Of a DNA stretch of 64,000 nucleotides, positions 41,921 to 49,011 are shown piece by piece; position 1 is the first letter of the stretch, and every line of letters begins with the position of its first letter. Position numbers and translations under genes: made by a program. The notes below the pieces were generated by a model. It searched no databases, was not told where the DNA came from, and saw nothing but the letters and a program-made list of their open reading frames with translations. Source of the stretch: Streptomyces coeruleorubidus (lineage in GTDB: Bacteria; Actinomycetota; Actinomycetes; Streptomycetales; Streptomycetaceae); the NCBI RefSeq assembly GCF_028885415.1, contig NZ_CP118527.1, positions 3,658,001 to 3,722,000 of the forward strand, in the 5' to 3' direction.

Positions 41921-42960
41921 CCGGCCCTGGCCAGCTTCAGTGCGTAGTCCCCCCACCACTGCCCCGCCTTCGGCCCGCCCTTGCACTCGCCGTCCGACTC
42001 GCCCGGCCGCTTCACCCACAGGTACGCGTCGACCGACGGGTCCGCCGTCTTGGTCGTCGGCGTCTCGCCCAGCGCGCGGCCCGGCGGGTTGCACCAGCGC
42101 TCGTCCGGGTTGCCCTGGGTGTAGGGGCCCTTGCCGTTGCGGCTGGTGTCGATGACGAAGTGCTTGCCTCCGACCTTGGCGGAGAGCTGCTTGCCGTAGG
42201 CGATGGAGTCGTCGGTGGAGTAGAAGTTGGAGACGTTGACGGAGAAGCCGTCGGCCTGTTCGATGCCGGCCCGCTTCAGCGGCTCGAAGATCTGGTCGGG
42301 GTTCTGCCAGCCGGCGTTGCCCGCGTCCAGGTACACCTGCGTGTTCTTCAGGGACTTGAGCTTGGTGACGGCGCCCTTGAGGAGGTCGTAGCGCTCCTCG
42401 TGGAACTGCTCCGGGGTGCAGCCGTCCACCAGGTGCAGCAGCGCGTCCGGTTCGAGGATGACCGTGGCGGAGCGGTCGCCGATGCCCGCCGCCACGCCGT
42501 CGAGCCACTCGCGGTAGGCGTTGCCGTCGGCGGCGCCGCCCTGCGAGTACTGGCCGCAGTCGCGGTGCGGGATGTTGTAGAGGACGAGCAGTGCCGTACG
42601 GCCGGCCTTGTCGGCGGCCTCGGTGAAGCCCTGCGTCTGCTCCCGCGGGTTGTCCGGGCCGATCCACTCGGCGACCGGCTGCTCGGCGATCTTGCGGATC
42701 TGCTCGGCGTCCTGCTTCTTGCCGGCCTTCTCCAGTGCGGCGACCTGCTTCGCCGCGGTGCCGTCCGGATTGACCCAGAACGGGGCGGTCTCCTTGGGCT
42801 GCTGTGTGATTCCCGCGCCCGCATCGGCGCTCGCGTCGGCGCCCGGTTCCGATCCGTCCCCCCCGTCGGACGAACACCCCGTGATCAGCAGTGCCGCCCC
42901 CAGCACCACTGCGGACATCCGCCTCGCGGCGGACACCCTTGCCCCCCTGCTGCCGTACAT
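41917..42960 (-). CDS. cslZ: GH6 endoglucanase/cellobiohydrolase lipoprotein
   Basis: 347 residues from ATG 42960 (AAGGGGGAG upstream); a more upstream in-frame start adds no signal features. A lipoprotein signal (RRMSAVVLGAALLITGC) anchors it. The GH6 barrel shows ALLVLYNIPHRDCGQYSQGG and the catalytic-acid segment ATVILEPDAL, then VYLDAGNAGW, FVIDTSRNGKGP and AYLWVKRPGESDGEC. It hydrolyses beta-1,4-glucan and probably trims the CslA product; in S. coelicolor the GH6 gene directly follows glxA, whereas here the STAND protein lies between them. The symbol is by synteny. Confidence 0.9.
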   Translation of the reverse strand: MYGSRGARVSAARRMSAVVLGAALLITGCSSDGGDGSEPGADASADAGAGITQQPKETAPFWVNPDGTAAKQVAALEKAGKKQDAEQIRKIAEQPVAEWIGPDNPREQTQGFTEAADKAGRTALLVLYNIPHRDCGQYSQGGAADGNAYREWLDGVAAGIGDRSATVILEPDALLHLVDGCTPEQFHEERYDLLKGAVTKLKSLKNTQVYLDAGNAGWQNPDQIFEPLKRAGIEQADGFSVNVSNFYSTDDSIAYGKQLSAKVGGKHFVIDTSRNGKGPYTQGNPDERWCNPPGRALGETPTTKTADPSVDAYLWVKRPGESDGECKGGPKAGQWWGDYALKLARAG

Positions 42961-43230
42961 CCAACTCCCCCTTGGGTGCACCGTTCCAAGTCTCAATCCT
43001 GACATACGTCCCGCGACACCCACGAGGCCGAACCCACCTGCGTGGATGACGCAGAGCCACCGTTTCGGGACTTGGCGTTATTCAACCTCTAGGCCCGGGA
43101 GGCCCTTTGGTTCTAGAGTCTTCTCAGCAGGGCCCGGCCTCCGGCCAGAGTTTCACCCACCGTGGCTCCCGCGGCCTCCCGCGCAGCTCGCCGGGTTACT
43201 CCCGCAGCCCGTGCGTGCGCGGTCGAGGAC

Positions 43231-43276
43231 CAGCCCGGTCGGCGACTTCAGGGGGAGCGGGTCGCCGACCGGGCTG
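43231..43276. terminator. Perfect 16-bp inverted repeat downstream of sortase gene
   Basis: Arms CAGCCCGGTCGGCGAC (43231-43246) and its exact complement (43261-43276) with a 14-nt loop, located 19-64 bp after the sortase stop on the minus strand. Most likely the terminator of the sortase operon. Confidence 0.75.
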
Positions 43277-43294
43277 GGTGGGCACACAAGGCTG

Positions 43295-43972
43295 CTAAAG
43301 GCCCGTTCCCGTCAGGTACGCCGAGACGACCACGTTCGCCGTGTAGCTGCGGGTCGTACGGTCGAAGCTGCCGCCGCAGGTGACCAGTCGCAGCTCGGCC
43401 CGGCCCGACTCGCGGGGCCCGTAGGCCTGGTGGGCGTCGAAGCGGTCGCGGGTGAGGACCTGGACGGACTCGACGGTGAACTCGGCGACCTTGGCGTCGG
43501 CCCGGATCACCCGGATCGTCTGGCCCGGCCGCATGGCACTGACCTTGTAGAAGACGGCGGGCCGGGTGTCGGTGTCGACGTGACCCACCATCAGCGCGGT
43601 CCCCGGCGCCCCGGGTGCCACGCCGCCCGCGTACCAGCCGACCGCGCCCGGCTGGTCGTACGGCGGCGGATCGAGCGCGCCGCGCGCGTCCAGACCCCGC
43701 GCCACCACGGGCGCCTGCACCCCGAGCCCGGGGATGTCGACGCGCTGGGGCAGCGCGTCGCCCAACGGGCGGTGCGCGGGCGGCAGTTTCACGTCCGGGG
43801 GCCGTCCGGCCGCCGCCATGTCGCCGGTGGTGGGCGCGGATATGCCGTGCCGTACGTCGGTCACCTCGCGTCCCCACAGCCACAGCCCGAGCAGCAGCGC
43901 CACCCAGGCGACGCCGGCCAGCAGGCGGCCGGTGCCCGAGGAGCGGCCCGTGATTCGATCCTGGTCGGACAT
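43295..43972 (-). CDS. Class F sortase
   Basis: 225 residues. An N-terminal membrane helix (LLAGVAWVALLLGLWLWG, ~17-34) and Pro-rich linker lead to a sortase barrel starting at PQRVDIPGLGVQAPVV. The catalytic His is in TALMVGHVDTDTRP (~145), Cys in LRLVTCGGSFD (~199) and Arg in RTTRSYTANVVV. It starts 2 bp after the stop of the upstream surface-protein gene, so they form an operon and the neighbour is its likely substrate. Confidence 0.93.
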   Translation of the reverse strand: MSDQDRITGRSSGTGRLLAGVAWVALLLGLWLWGREVTDVRHGISAPTTGDMAAAGRPPDVKLPPAHRPLGDALPQRVDIPGLGVQAPVVARGLDARGALDPPPYDQPGAVGWYAGGVAPGAPGTALMVGHVDTDTRPAVFYKVSAMRPGQTIRVIRADAKVAEFTVESVQVLTRDRFDAHQAYGPRESGRAELRLVTCGGSFDRTTRSYTANVVVSAYLTGTGL

Positions 43973-43974
43973 GG

Positions 43975-44817
43975 TCAGTCCGTTCCGCGACGCCGGCGGA
44001 CACCGCCCAGCGCGACGACCACCGCGGCCACCCCCGCGAGGACCAGGCCGGTCACCCCCTGCGCCGTGCCGGGGCCGGCCCCGCGGTCCTCGGCGGCGGC
44101 GAGGTCCGCCGCGCCGCCACCGCCCGCCTGGACGGGGGCGACGGGTGAGGGGTACGGGCCCGGCCGCCGGGAGGCGGGCTGCCGCTCATCGCCCCCGGAC
44201 GCGGGCTGCTGCTCATCGCCTCGGGACGCGGGCTGCTGTCCGTCGTCGCCGGATTCGGACGGCTGCCCACCGCCTTCAGGCACGGGTGGCTGCCCATCGG
44301 TCCCGGGTGCGGGTGGCTGTCCGACGGTCCCGGGCGCGGGCGGCTGCCCACCGGTCCCGGGTGCGGGTGGCTGTCCGACGGTCCCGGGCGCGGGCGGCTG
44401 CCCGATCGTCCCGGGCGCGGGCGGCTGCCCACCCGGCCCGGATGCGGACGGATGCTCGCCCGTCCCGGACGCGGACCGCCGCCCCTCCCGCTCCCGGACG
44501 GTGAACGTGCCCGCCCGTTCGGCCTCCCCGCAAGTGACCTGCACGGCGTACGTCCCCGCGCCGAGCGTGGAGCGGACGCGGCTTTCGCCGACGAGTTCAC
44601 CGTCGGTGACGGTGAGCCGCGCGTCCGCGACGAACGCCGCCGAGCGGGCGACGGCCGTCCTCTCCGCACAGTCGGTCACGCGGAGCGTGACGTCACTGCC
44701 GGGCGCGGGGGTCGCCGGGGTCACCGAGACGCCCCCGACGTCCGCCGCGAACGCCGCCGGGGTGAGGGCGGCCGCGACCAGGACGCTCGTACAGACAGTG
44801 ACTTTCAGGGAACCCAT
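43975..44817 (-). CDS. Secreted surface protein with Pro-Gly-Gln repeats, candidate sortase substrate
   Basis: 280 residues from ATG 44817 (GGAGG upstream). A signal peptide (~1-24) precedes an Ig-like folded domain (~25-110). A low-complexity stalk follows, built from GQPPAPGT-type 9-residue repeats (~128-190) and then Asp/Gly/Gln-rich sequence. The C-terminus has a helix (~255-273) and an Arg tail (RRRRGTD). No LPXTG or LAXTG is present; the sequence before the helix is VQAGGGGAADLA. It is anchored either by an atypical sorting signal read by the co-transcribed class F sortase or by its own helix. Confidence 0.8.
   Translation of the reverse strand: MGSLKVTVCTSVLVAAALTPAAFAADVGGVSVTPATPAPGSDVTLRVTDCAERTAVARSAAFVADARLTVTDGELVGESRVRSTLGAGTYAVQVTCGEAERAGTFTVREREGRRSASGTGEHPSASGPGGQPPAPGTIGQPPAPGTVGQPPAPGTGGQPPAPGTVGQPPAPGTDGQPPVPEGGGQPSESGDDGQQPASRGDEQQPASGGDERQPASRRPGPYPSPVAPVQAGGGGAADLAAAEDRGAGPGTAQGVTGLVLAGVAAVVVALGGVRRRRGTD
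44272..44433. repeat. 27-bp tandem repeats in surface-protein gene
   Basis: Six 27-bp units (44272-44298 degenerate, then 44299, 44326, 44353, 44380 and 44407) encode the GQPPAPGT-type stalk. Units alternate between two sequence variants, suggesting duplication of a 54-bp pair and potential length variation. Confidence 0.85.
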
Positions 44818-44958
44818 CGTGAACCTCCAGACGCCTGGAGCCTCCCCCGCACGGTCGGCCACCGCATCCTCAGGGACGCGGCGACTGCTCCATACGGGTG
44901 GCGACGGGTTTGAGCTCCGGCCCGCTGCCTCGGGCCCGGAGGCCCGCTGCCCGCGGGG

Positions 44959-45738
44959 TCAGACCCGGTCGACGAGGTCCGCGATCGAGTCCACGACCTG
45001 CGACGGCCGGTACGGGAAGCCGTCGACCTGGTCGGGCCGGGTCAGGCCGGTGAGCACCAGGAACGTCTGCATCCCGGCCTCCATGCCCGCCAGCACGTCC
45101 GTGTCCATCCGGTCGCCGATCATCGCGCTGCTCTCGGAGTGCGCCCCGATGGCGTTCAGCCCGGTCCGCATCATCAGCGGGTTCGGCTTGCCCGCGAAGT
45201 ACGGCTTCTTGCCGGTCGCCTGGGTGATCAGCGCGGCCACCGCGCCGGTCGCGGGCAGCGGGCCCTCGGTGGACGGGCCCGTCTCGTCGGGGTTGGTGCA
45301 GATGAAACGGGCGCCGCCGAGGATGAGCCGTACCGCCTTCGTCATGGCCTCGAAGGAGTACGTGCGGGTCTCGCCGAGGACGACGTAGTCCGGCTCGTGG
45401 TCGGTCAGGATGTAGCCGATGTCGTGCAGCGCGGTGGTCAGGCCGGCCTCGCCGATGACGTACGCCGAGCCGCCCGGCCGCTGGTCGTCCAGGAACTGGG
45501 CCGTGGCCAGGGCCGAGGTCCAGATGCTCTCGATCGGCACGTCCAGGCCCATACGGCGCAGCCGGGCGTGCAGGTCGCGCGGGGTGTACATCGAGTTGTT
45601 GGTGAGGACCAGGAAGGGCTTCCCGGACTCGCGCAGCTTCTTGAGGAAGGCGTCGGCGCCGGGGATCGGTACGCCCTCGTGGATGAGCACACCGTCCATG
45701 TCGGTGAGCCACGACTCGATGGGCTTGCGGTCTGCCAT
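44959..45738 (-). CDS. HAD-IIA family phosphatase (NagD-like)
   Basis: 259 residues from ATG 45738 (AGGAG upstream). HAD motif I is WLTDMDGVLIHEG (residues ~10-22), motif II FLVLTNNSMY, the IIA cap spans ~80-180, motif III lies near GKKPYFAGKPNPLMM and motif IV is AMIGDRMDTDVLAG. The substrate is probably a sugar or nucleoside monophosphate. Confidence 0.92.
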   Translation of the reverse strand: MADRKPIESWLTDMDGVLIHEGVPIPGADAFLKKLRESGKPFLVLTNNSMYTPRDLHARLRRMGLDVPIESIWTSALATAQFLDDQRPGGSAYVIGEAGLTTALHDIGYILTDHEPDYVVLGETRTYSFEAMTKAVRLILGGARFICTNPDETGPSTEGPLPATGAVAALITQATGKKPYFAGKPNPLMMRTGLNAIGAHSESSAMIGDRMDTDVLAGMEAGMQTFLVLTGLTRPDQVDGFPYRPSQVVDSIADLVDRV

Positions 45739-45860
45739 GTGCGGGATCTCCTGCCGTACGCGGGCCAGCGTGCGCCTTGGGGCCAGGCAGCCCAAGCCTA
45801 AACAGTGGCCGGATCTTGCGGAATGGCCCGTATACGGCGTCCCGACAGGCGGGACGGCTC

Positions 45861-45895
45861 CTCCTCGCGCGTCAACGGCGACGGCGCGCGAGGAG
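45861..45895 (-). terminator. Hairpin at 3' end of LAXTG surface-protein gene
   Basis: Arms CTCCTCGCGCG (45861-45871) and its complement (45885-45895). The inner arm overlaps the last codons of the surface-protein gene; likely its terminator. Confidence 0.7.
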
Positions 45896-46645
45896 CAGTG
45901 CCCCGCCCCCGGCGAGCAGCACCGCCGCGGCAGCCGCGGCGAGCCGGCCGCCGCCTCCCGTACGGGCGAGTTCCTCGGCGAACGGCAAGCGGTCCTCGCG
46001 GGGCGGGACGGACGCGTCGGACTCCGGCTGGGAGTCGGTACCGCCGTCGGTCTCCGGCTCGCCCCCGTCGATCGGCGCACCGCCGTGGATCCCGAAGCGG
46101 TAGTCGTTCGACTGCCCGACCCAGTCGCCGTCGTCGTCGTGCCGCTGCACCACGGCGGCGTTGACGGTGACGTCGTTCGGCACGGCGTCGGAGGTGACCG
46201 CGAGCCGCACCTTCACGGTGACGGTCTTGCCCGGCCCGACGTTGAACCCGGCGAACCGGTCCTCCTCGTCGGCGAACGCCCCGACGAGCTCGTCCTCACC
46301 GGTCTTCTCGAACCGCACGGGGTGTGCCCGCGCCCCCTCGAAGAACTCCAGCCGGGGCTGCGACGGCTCCAGCGCCCGCTTGTCGTCGACGAGTACGACG
46401 ACGGGGTGGATACCGGTGCACGGCCGGTCGGTCGTGTTGGTCAGATCGAGATACCAGGTTCCGAACCCGCCCCCGGCCGTGTAGGCGTCGGGCCCGCCGT
46501 GGATGCGGGTGGTGAGCGGGAAGGTGTGGTCTTCGGGCGCGGCACAGGCGGGCGCCGGGTCTTCCGCGTACGCCGGAGGAGCCCCGGTGAGCAGGACGGC
46601 GGCTGCCGCCGCCAGGCAGAGGTGAGCGGGCGTGCAGGGTCGCAT
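45872..46645 (-). CDS. LAXTG-anchored cell-surface protein
   Basis: 257 residues: signal peptide (~1-27), a beta-sandwich region (~40-185; FGTWYLDLTNTTDRPCTGIHPVVVLVDD), an acidic Asp/Glu/Gly linker, then LARTG (in EELARTGGGG), a hydrophobic helix and RRRR tail. LARTG fits the LAXTG signal used by class E sortases of Streptomyces, not the class F enzyme 2 kb away, so it is probably anchored by a housekeeping SrtE encoded elsewhere. Confidence 0.85.
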   Translation of the reverse strand: MRPCTPAHLCLAAAAAVLLTGAPPAYAEDPAPACAAPEDHTFPLTTRIHGGPDAYTAGGGFGTWYLDLTNTTDRPCTGIHPVVVLVDDKRALEPSQPRLEFFEGARAHPVRFEKTGEDELVGAFADEEDRFAGFNVGPGKTVTVKVRLAVTSDAVPNDVTVNAAVVQRHDDDGDWVGQSNDYRFGIHGGAPIDGGEPETDGGTDSQPESDASVPPREDRLPFAEELARTGGGGRLAAAAAAVLLAGGGALLLARRRR

Positions 46646-46759
46646 GGAGATGTGACATTGCCGGATGGAGCCGACCGCAAGCCGACATCGCCGGGAACGC
46701 CCCCGAACGGCGGTGCGGATCCGCCCGGTCGGCGCACACGCCGAGGCCCGAGGGAACCC

Positions 46760-46978
46760 TCAGCGGCGCCCCACTGCCTTCGCACGCGAGTGCGCCCAGC
46801 CGGTCAGGAGGACACCGACGGCGGTGAGGACCGCGTAGGCCGGCAGCGCGGGGAGGAAGCCGCCGGGGAGCCCGTCCAGCAGCCCCCGGTCGCCGTTGTC
46901 GACGAGGATCCGGACGAGCGCCTGGGCGCACACGACCATCGTCACCATGCCGAGGACCTGTAGGACGTCGTACTTCAT
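46760..46978 (-). CDS. Small two-helix membrane protein
   Basis: 72 residues with two hydrophobic helices (VLQVLGMVTMVVCAQALVRIL and LPAYAVLTAVGVLLTGWA) and a basic C-terminus. Its ATG (46976-46978) shares the CATG tetranucleotide with the divergent TetR-gene ATG at 46977, and there is no Shine-Dalgarno, so both genes are probably leaderless or use later starts. Function unknown; the arrangement suggests control by the TetR protein. Confidence 0.65.
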   Translation of the reverse strand: MKYDVLQVLGMVTMVVCAQALVRILVDNGDRGLLDGLPGGFLPALPAYAVLTAVGVLLTGWAHSRAKAVGRR

Positions 46979-48743
46979 GGCGCGTGCCCGGTGTGCGGCA
47001 CGCCCACGGTCCGGCCGGGCCGAGGCGGTGTGGCGTATCGCGGCCGAGCAGGGGCTGGACGCGGCGAGCATGCGCAGGATCGCGGCCGAGGCCAGGGTCT
47101 CGCTGCGGGTCGTGCAGTACCACTTCGACTCCAAGCACGCCCTGATGGTCGACGCGCTGCGGCTGCTGCACGAGGAGAACGAACGGCCGGCCCAGGGGCG
47201 CATCCCGTACGACATGACGGAGCCGTGCGCGCTGCTGCGGGCGGTGCTGGACGAGTTCCTGCCCCTGGACGAGCAACGCGCCTTCGTCCTGCGGGTGTTC
47301 ACGGCGTACTACGCGCGGAGCCTTGCCGATCCCGTGCTCGCGGAGGTCTTCCTGGCCGCCGAGCAGCCGCTGGAACGGCTCGTCTCGGACATCATCGGGG
47401 TGGGCGAGGCAGCGGGGAGCACCGCGCCGGGCATCGACCGGGCGCACGAGGCGGACCTGCTGGTGTCGGGTGCGATTGGGCTGGGCCTGGACGTTCTGCA
47501 CGGCCGCCGCTCACTCGCGGACGTGCGCACGGTACTGGAGTACCACCTGGGGCGGATCTTCCCGGACGCCGCCTGCACGCCCACGCCAACGCCCCAGCCG
47601 GATCCGGCCCCCGCCCCCACCACGAGTCCGGCCCCCGCCCCTCAGCCGTCCCCCGCCCGAACACCGGCCCCAGCACCAACTGAGCCGCCCCCACCGCCAC
47701 GACTCGCCCTCCCCCCGGCGCGACACGTACCGGCACGGCGTCCTCCCCCGTCCGCCGGGCCCGCGCCCCCAGTACCGCCCCGACTCCCCGTACGAACGCC
47801 TCCGGAGCCGCGGCCACCGTCCGCCCGCCCAGCAGGACGACGTCGATGTCGAGCAGCCCGACCAGGTTCGCCGCGCCCGCTCCCAGCACCCGCGCCGCCT
47901 CCTCGACATCGCCGCGCGCCACCGCACCGAGGCACAGCGCCTCCACGCAGCCGCGGTCGCCGCAGGTGCACGGCGGGCCGTCCAGCTGGATCACCTGGTG
48001 GCCGAACTCCCCGGCCCCGGTCCGGGCTCCCCGGTGCACGCTCCCGCCGATCACCAGACCGGCCCCCAGCCCCGTACCGAGGTGCAGGTACGCGAAGGAG
48101 CCGGCCTCGCCCCCGGCCGCCAGGCCCAGCGCCGCCGCGTTGGTGTCCTTGTCGACCACGACCGGCACCCCGAGCCGCTCCGCCAGCGCCTGACGCAGCG
48201 GGAAGCCGTCCCACTCGGGGAAGCCGGTCACCCGGTGCAGCACACCCCGGACATGGTCGAGCGGCCCGGGCAGCGCCACCCCCACCCCGAGCAGGGAACC
48301 GGCATGGGCGAGGAGCGATCCGGCGGGCAGCACCTCGGTCACCGCCGCGCGCCCGGCCTCCATTGCCGCCGCCCGCCCAGTCTCCGTTACCGCCGCCCGC
48401 CCGGACTCCCTCACCACCGCCCGCCCAGCCTCGGTCACCACCGCCCGCCCAGCCTCCCTCACCACCGCCCGCCCAGCCTCGGTCACCACCGCCCGCACGG
48501 CCTCCGTCACCGCCGCCAGTACGGCCCGCGCACCCGCCCCCAGATCCAGCGCGGCCCGCCGCTCCCCCACCACCGTCCCGCGCAGATCCACGAGCACGGC
48601 CCGGACCTCGTCCCGGTCCAAGTGGACCCCCACCGCGTGCCCCGCCTCGGGCACCAGCCGCAGCACCGTGCGCGGCTTGCCGCCGGTCGACGCGCGGCGC
48701 CCCGCCTCCGCCGCGAGTCCGTCCTCCCGCAGCCGGGCCGTGA
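46977..48743 (+). CDS. TetR-family regulator with run-on antisense extension
   Basis: The conserved TetR protein spans only ~200 residues (to about 47580). The HTH region is EAVWRIAAEQGLDAASMRRIAAEARVSLRVVQYHF (seen at ~17-52), then a ligand domain ending VLEYHLGRIFPDAA. No stop codon follows: the frame stays open for another ~390 Pro/Ala/Arg-rich residues antisense to the ROK gene, until 48743. The real protein either has a lost stop, ends through a frameshift (a TGA in the frame starting at 46991 ends at 47683), or carries this tail. The first 15 residues are also unlike typical family starts. Confidence 0.6.
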   Translation: MARARCAARPRSGRAEAVWRIAAEQGLDAASMRRIAAEARVSLRVVQYHFDSKHALMVDALRLLHEENERPAQGRIPYDMTEPCALLRAVLDEFLPLDEQRAFVLRVFTAYYARSLADPVLAEVFLAAEQPLERLVSDIIGVGEAAGSTAPGIDRAHEADLLVSGAIGLGLDVLHGRRSLADVRTVLEYHLGRIFPDAACTPTPTPQPDPAPAPTTSPAPAPQPSPARTPAPAPTEPPPPPRLALPPARHVPARRPPPSAGPAPPVPPRLPVRTPPEPRPPSARPAGRRRCRAARPGSPRPLPAPAPPPRHRRAPPHRGTAPPRSRGRRRCTAGRPAGSPGGRTPRPRSGLPGARSRRSPDRPPAPYRGAGTRRSRPRPRPPGPAPPRWCPCRPRPAPRAAPPAPDAAGSRPTRGSRSPGAAHPGHGRAARAAPPPPRAGNRHGRGAIRRAAPRSPPRARPPLPPPAQSPLPPPARTPSPPPAQPRSPPPAQPPSPPPAQPRSPPPARPPSPPPVRPAHPPPDPARPAAPPPPSRADPRARPGPRPGPSGPPPRAPPRAPAAAPCAACRRSTRGAPPPPRVRPPAAGP

Positions 48744-48963
48744 TCTTGCTGACCGCCTGTGGGGTGAGGCCGGTCCGCTCGGCGAGTTCGAGCCGGCTGA
48801 TGCCGTCGGACCCGGCGGTCCGCAGCAGGTCAAGCACCAGCGCGGCGTTGTGGCTGCGCATGGCGAGCAGGTTCGCTCCGGCCCCTGCACCAGCCATGCC
48901 GCCCGCTCCGCCTACTGCGCCCACTCCGCCCGTACGGTCGTTCGCCCTGTTCACGCCACCCAT
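47392..48963 (-). CDS. ROK-family transcriptional regulator
   Basis: 523 residues as read. A winged helix (RSHNAALVLDLLRTAGSDGISRLELAERTGLTPQAVSKITARL, ~35-77) precedes a ROK sugar-kinase-like domain with VVVDKDTNAAALG and the zinc motif CTCGDRGCVEAL. Between them is an insertion of seven 8-residue repeats (EAGRAVVT-type). The natural ROK end would be near VFGRG at about 47640, but no stop is present and the frame continues ~80 residues into DNA antisense to the TetR gene. ATG 48963 lies beside a perfect palindrome that is probably its own operator and that of the divergent oxidoreductase gene. Confidence 0.75.
   Translation of the reverse strand: MGGVNRANDRTGGVGAVGGAGGMAGAGAGANLLAMRSHNAALVLDLLRTAGSDGISRLELAERTGLTPQAVSKITARLREDGLAAEAGRRASTGGKPRTVLRLVPEAGHAVGVHLDRDEVRAVLVDLRGTVVGERRAALDLGAGARAVLAAVTEAVRAVVTEAGRAVVREAGRAVVTEAGRAVVRESGRAAVTETGRAAAMEAGRAAVTEVLPAGSLLAHAGSLLGVGVALPGPLDHVRGVLHRVTGFPEWDGFPLRQALAERLGVPVVVDKDTNAAALGLAAGGEAGSFAYLHLGTGLGAGLVIGGSVHRGARTGAGEFGHQVIQLDGPPCTCGDRGCVEALCLGAVARGDVEEAARVLGAGAANLVGLLDIDVVLLGGRTVAAAPEAFVRGVGAVLGARARRTGEDAVPVRVAPGGGRVVAVGAAQLVLGPVFGRGTAEGRGPDSWWGRGPDPAGALAWACRRRPGRSAPGGTPVPCARPRVSGGRAERPGPAQSHPTPAGPPRAPGRCPARCSPLPRPPR
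48347..48514. repeat. Seven 24-bp tandem repeats inside the ROK gene
   Basis: Seven in-frame 24-bp units, two of them (48419-48442 and 48467-48490) identical, encode EAGRAVVT-like octapeptides predicted to be a helix. Units differ mainly at two or three bases. They lie between the HTH and ROK domains. Confidence 0.9.
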
Positions 48964-48978
48964 TGTCCCCGGCGCTTG

Positions 48979-49005
48979 CACTTTGGCAACAGCGTTGCCA
49001 AAGTG
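48979..49005. promoter_or_regulatory. Perfect 12-bp palindromic operator between ROK and oxidoreductase genes
   Basis: Left arm CACTTTGGCAAC (48979-48990), spacer AGC, right arm its exact reverse complement (48994-49005). It sits 6 bp before the ATG at 49012 and 15 bp from the ROK start, so a bound repressor would block both genes. Best candidate for the ROK operator. Confidence 0.85.
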
Positions 49006-49011
49006 GGTGAC

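Noticed and set aside
44272..44433. Regular 27-bp repeats considered as a CRISPR array or iterons
   Set aside because: In-frame coding repeats of a Pro-rich stalk with no spacers.
48347..48514. Regular repeats considered as a CRISPR array
   Set aside because: Direct 24-bp repeats without spacers, in frame within a protein gene.
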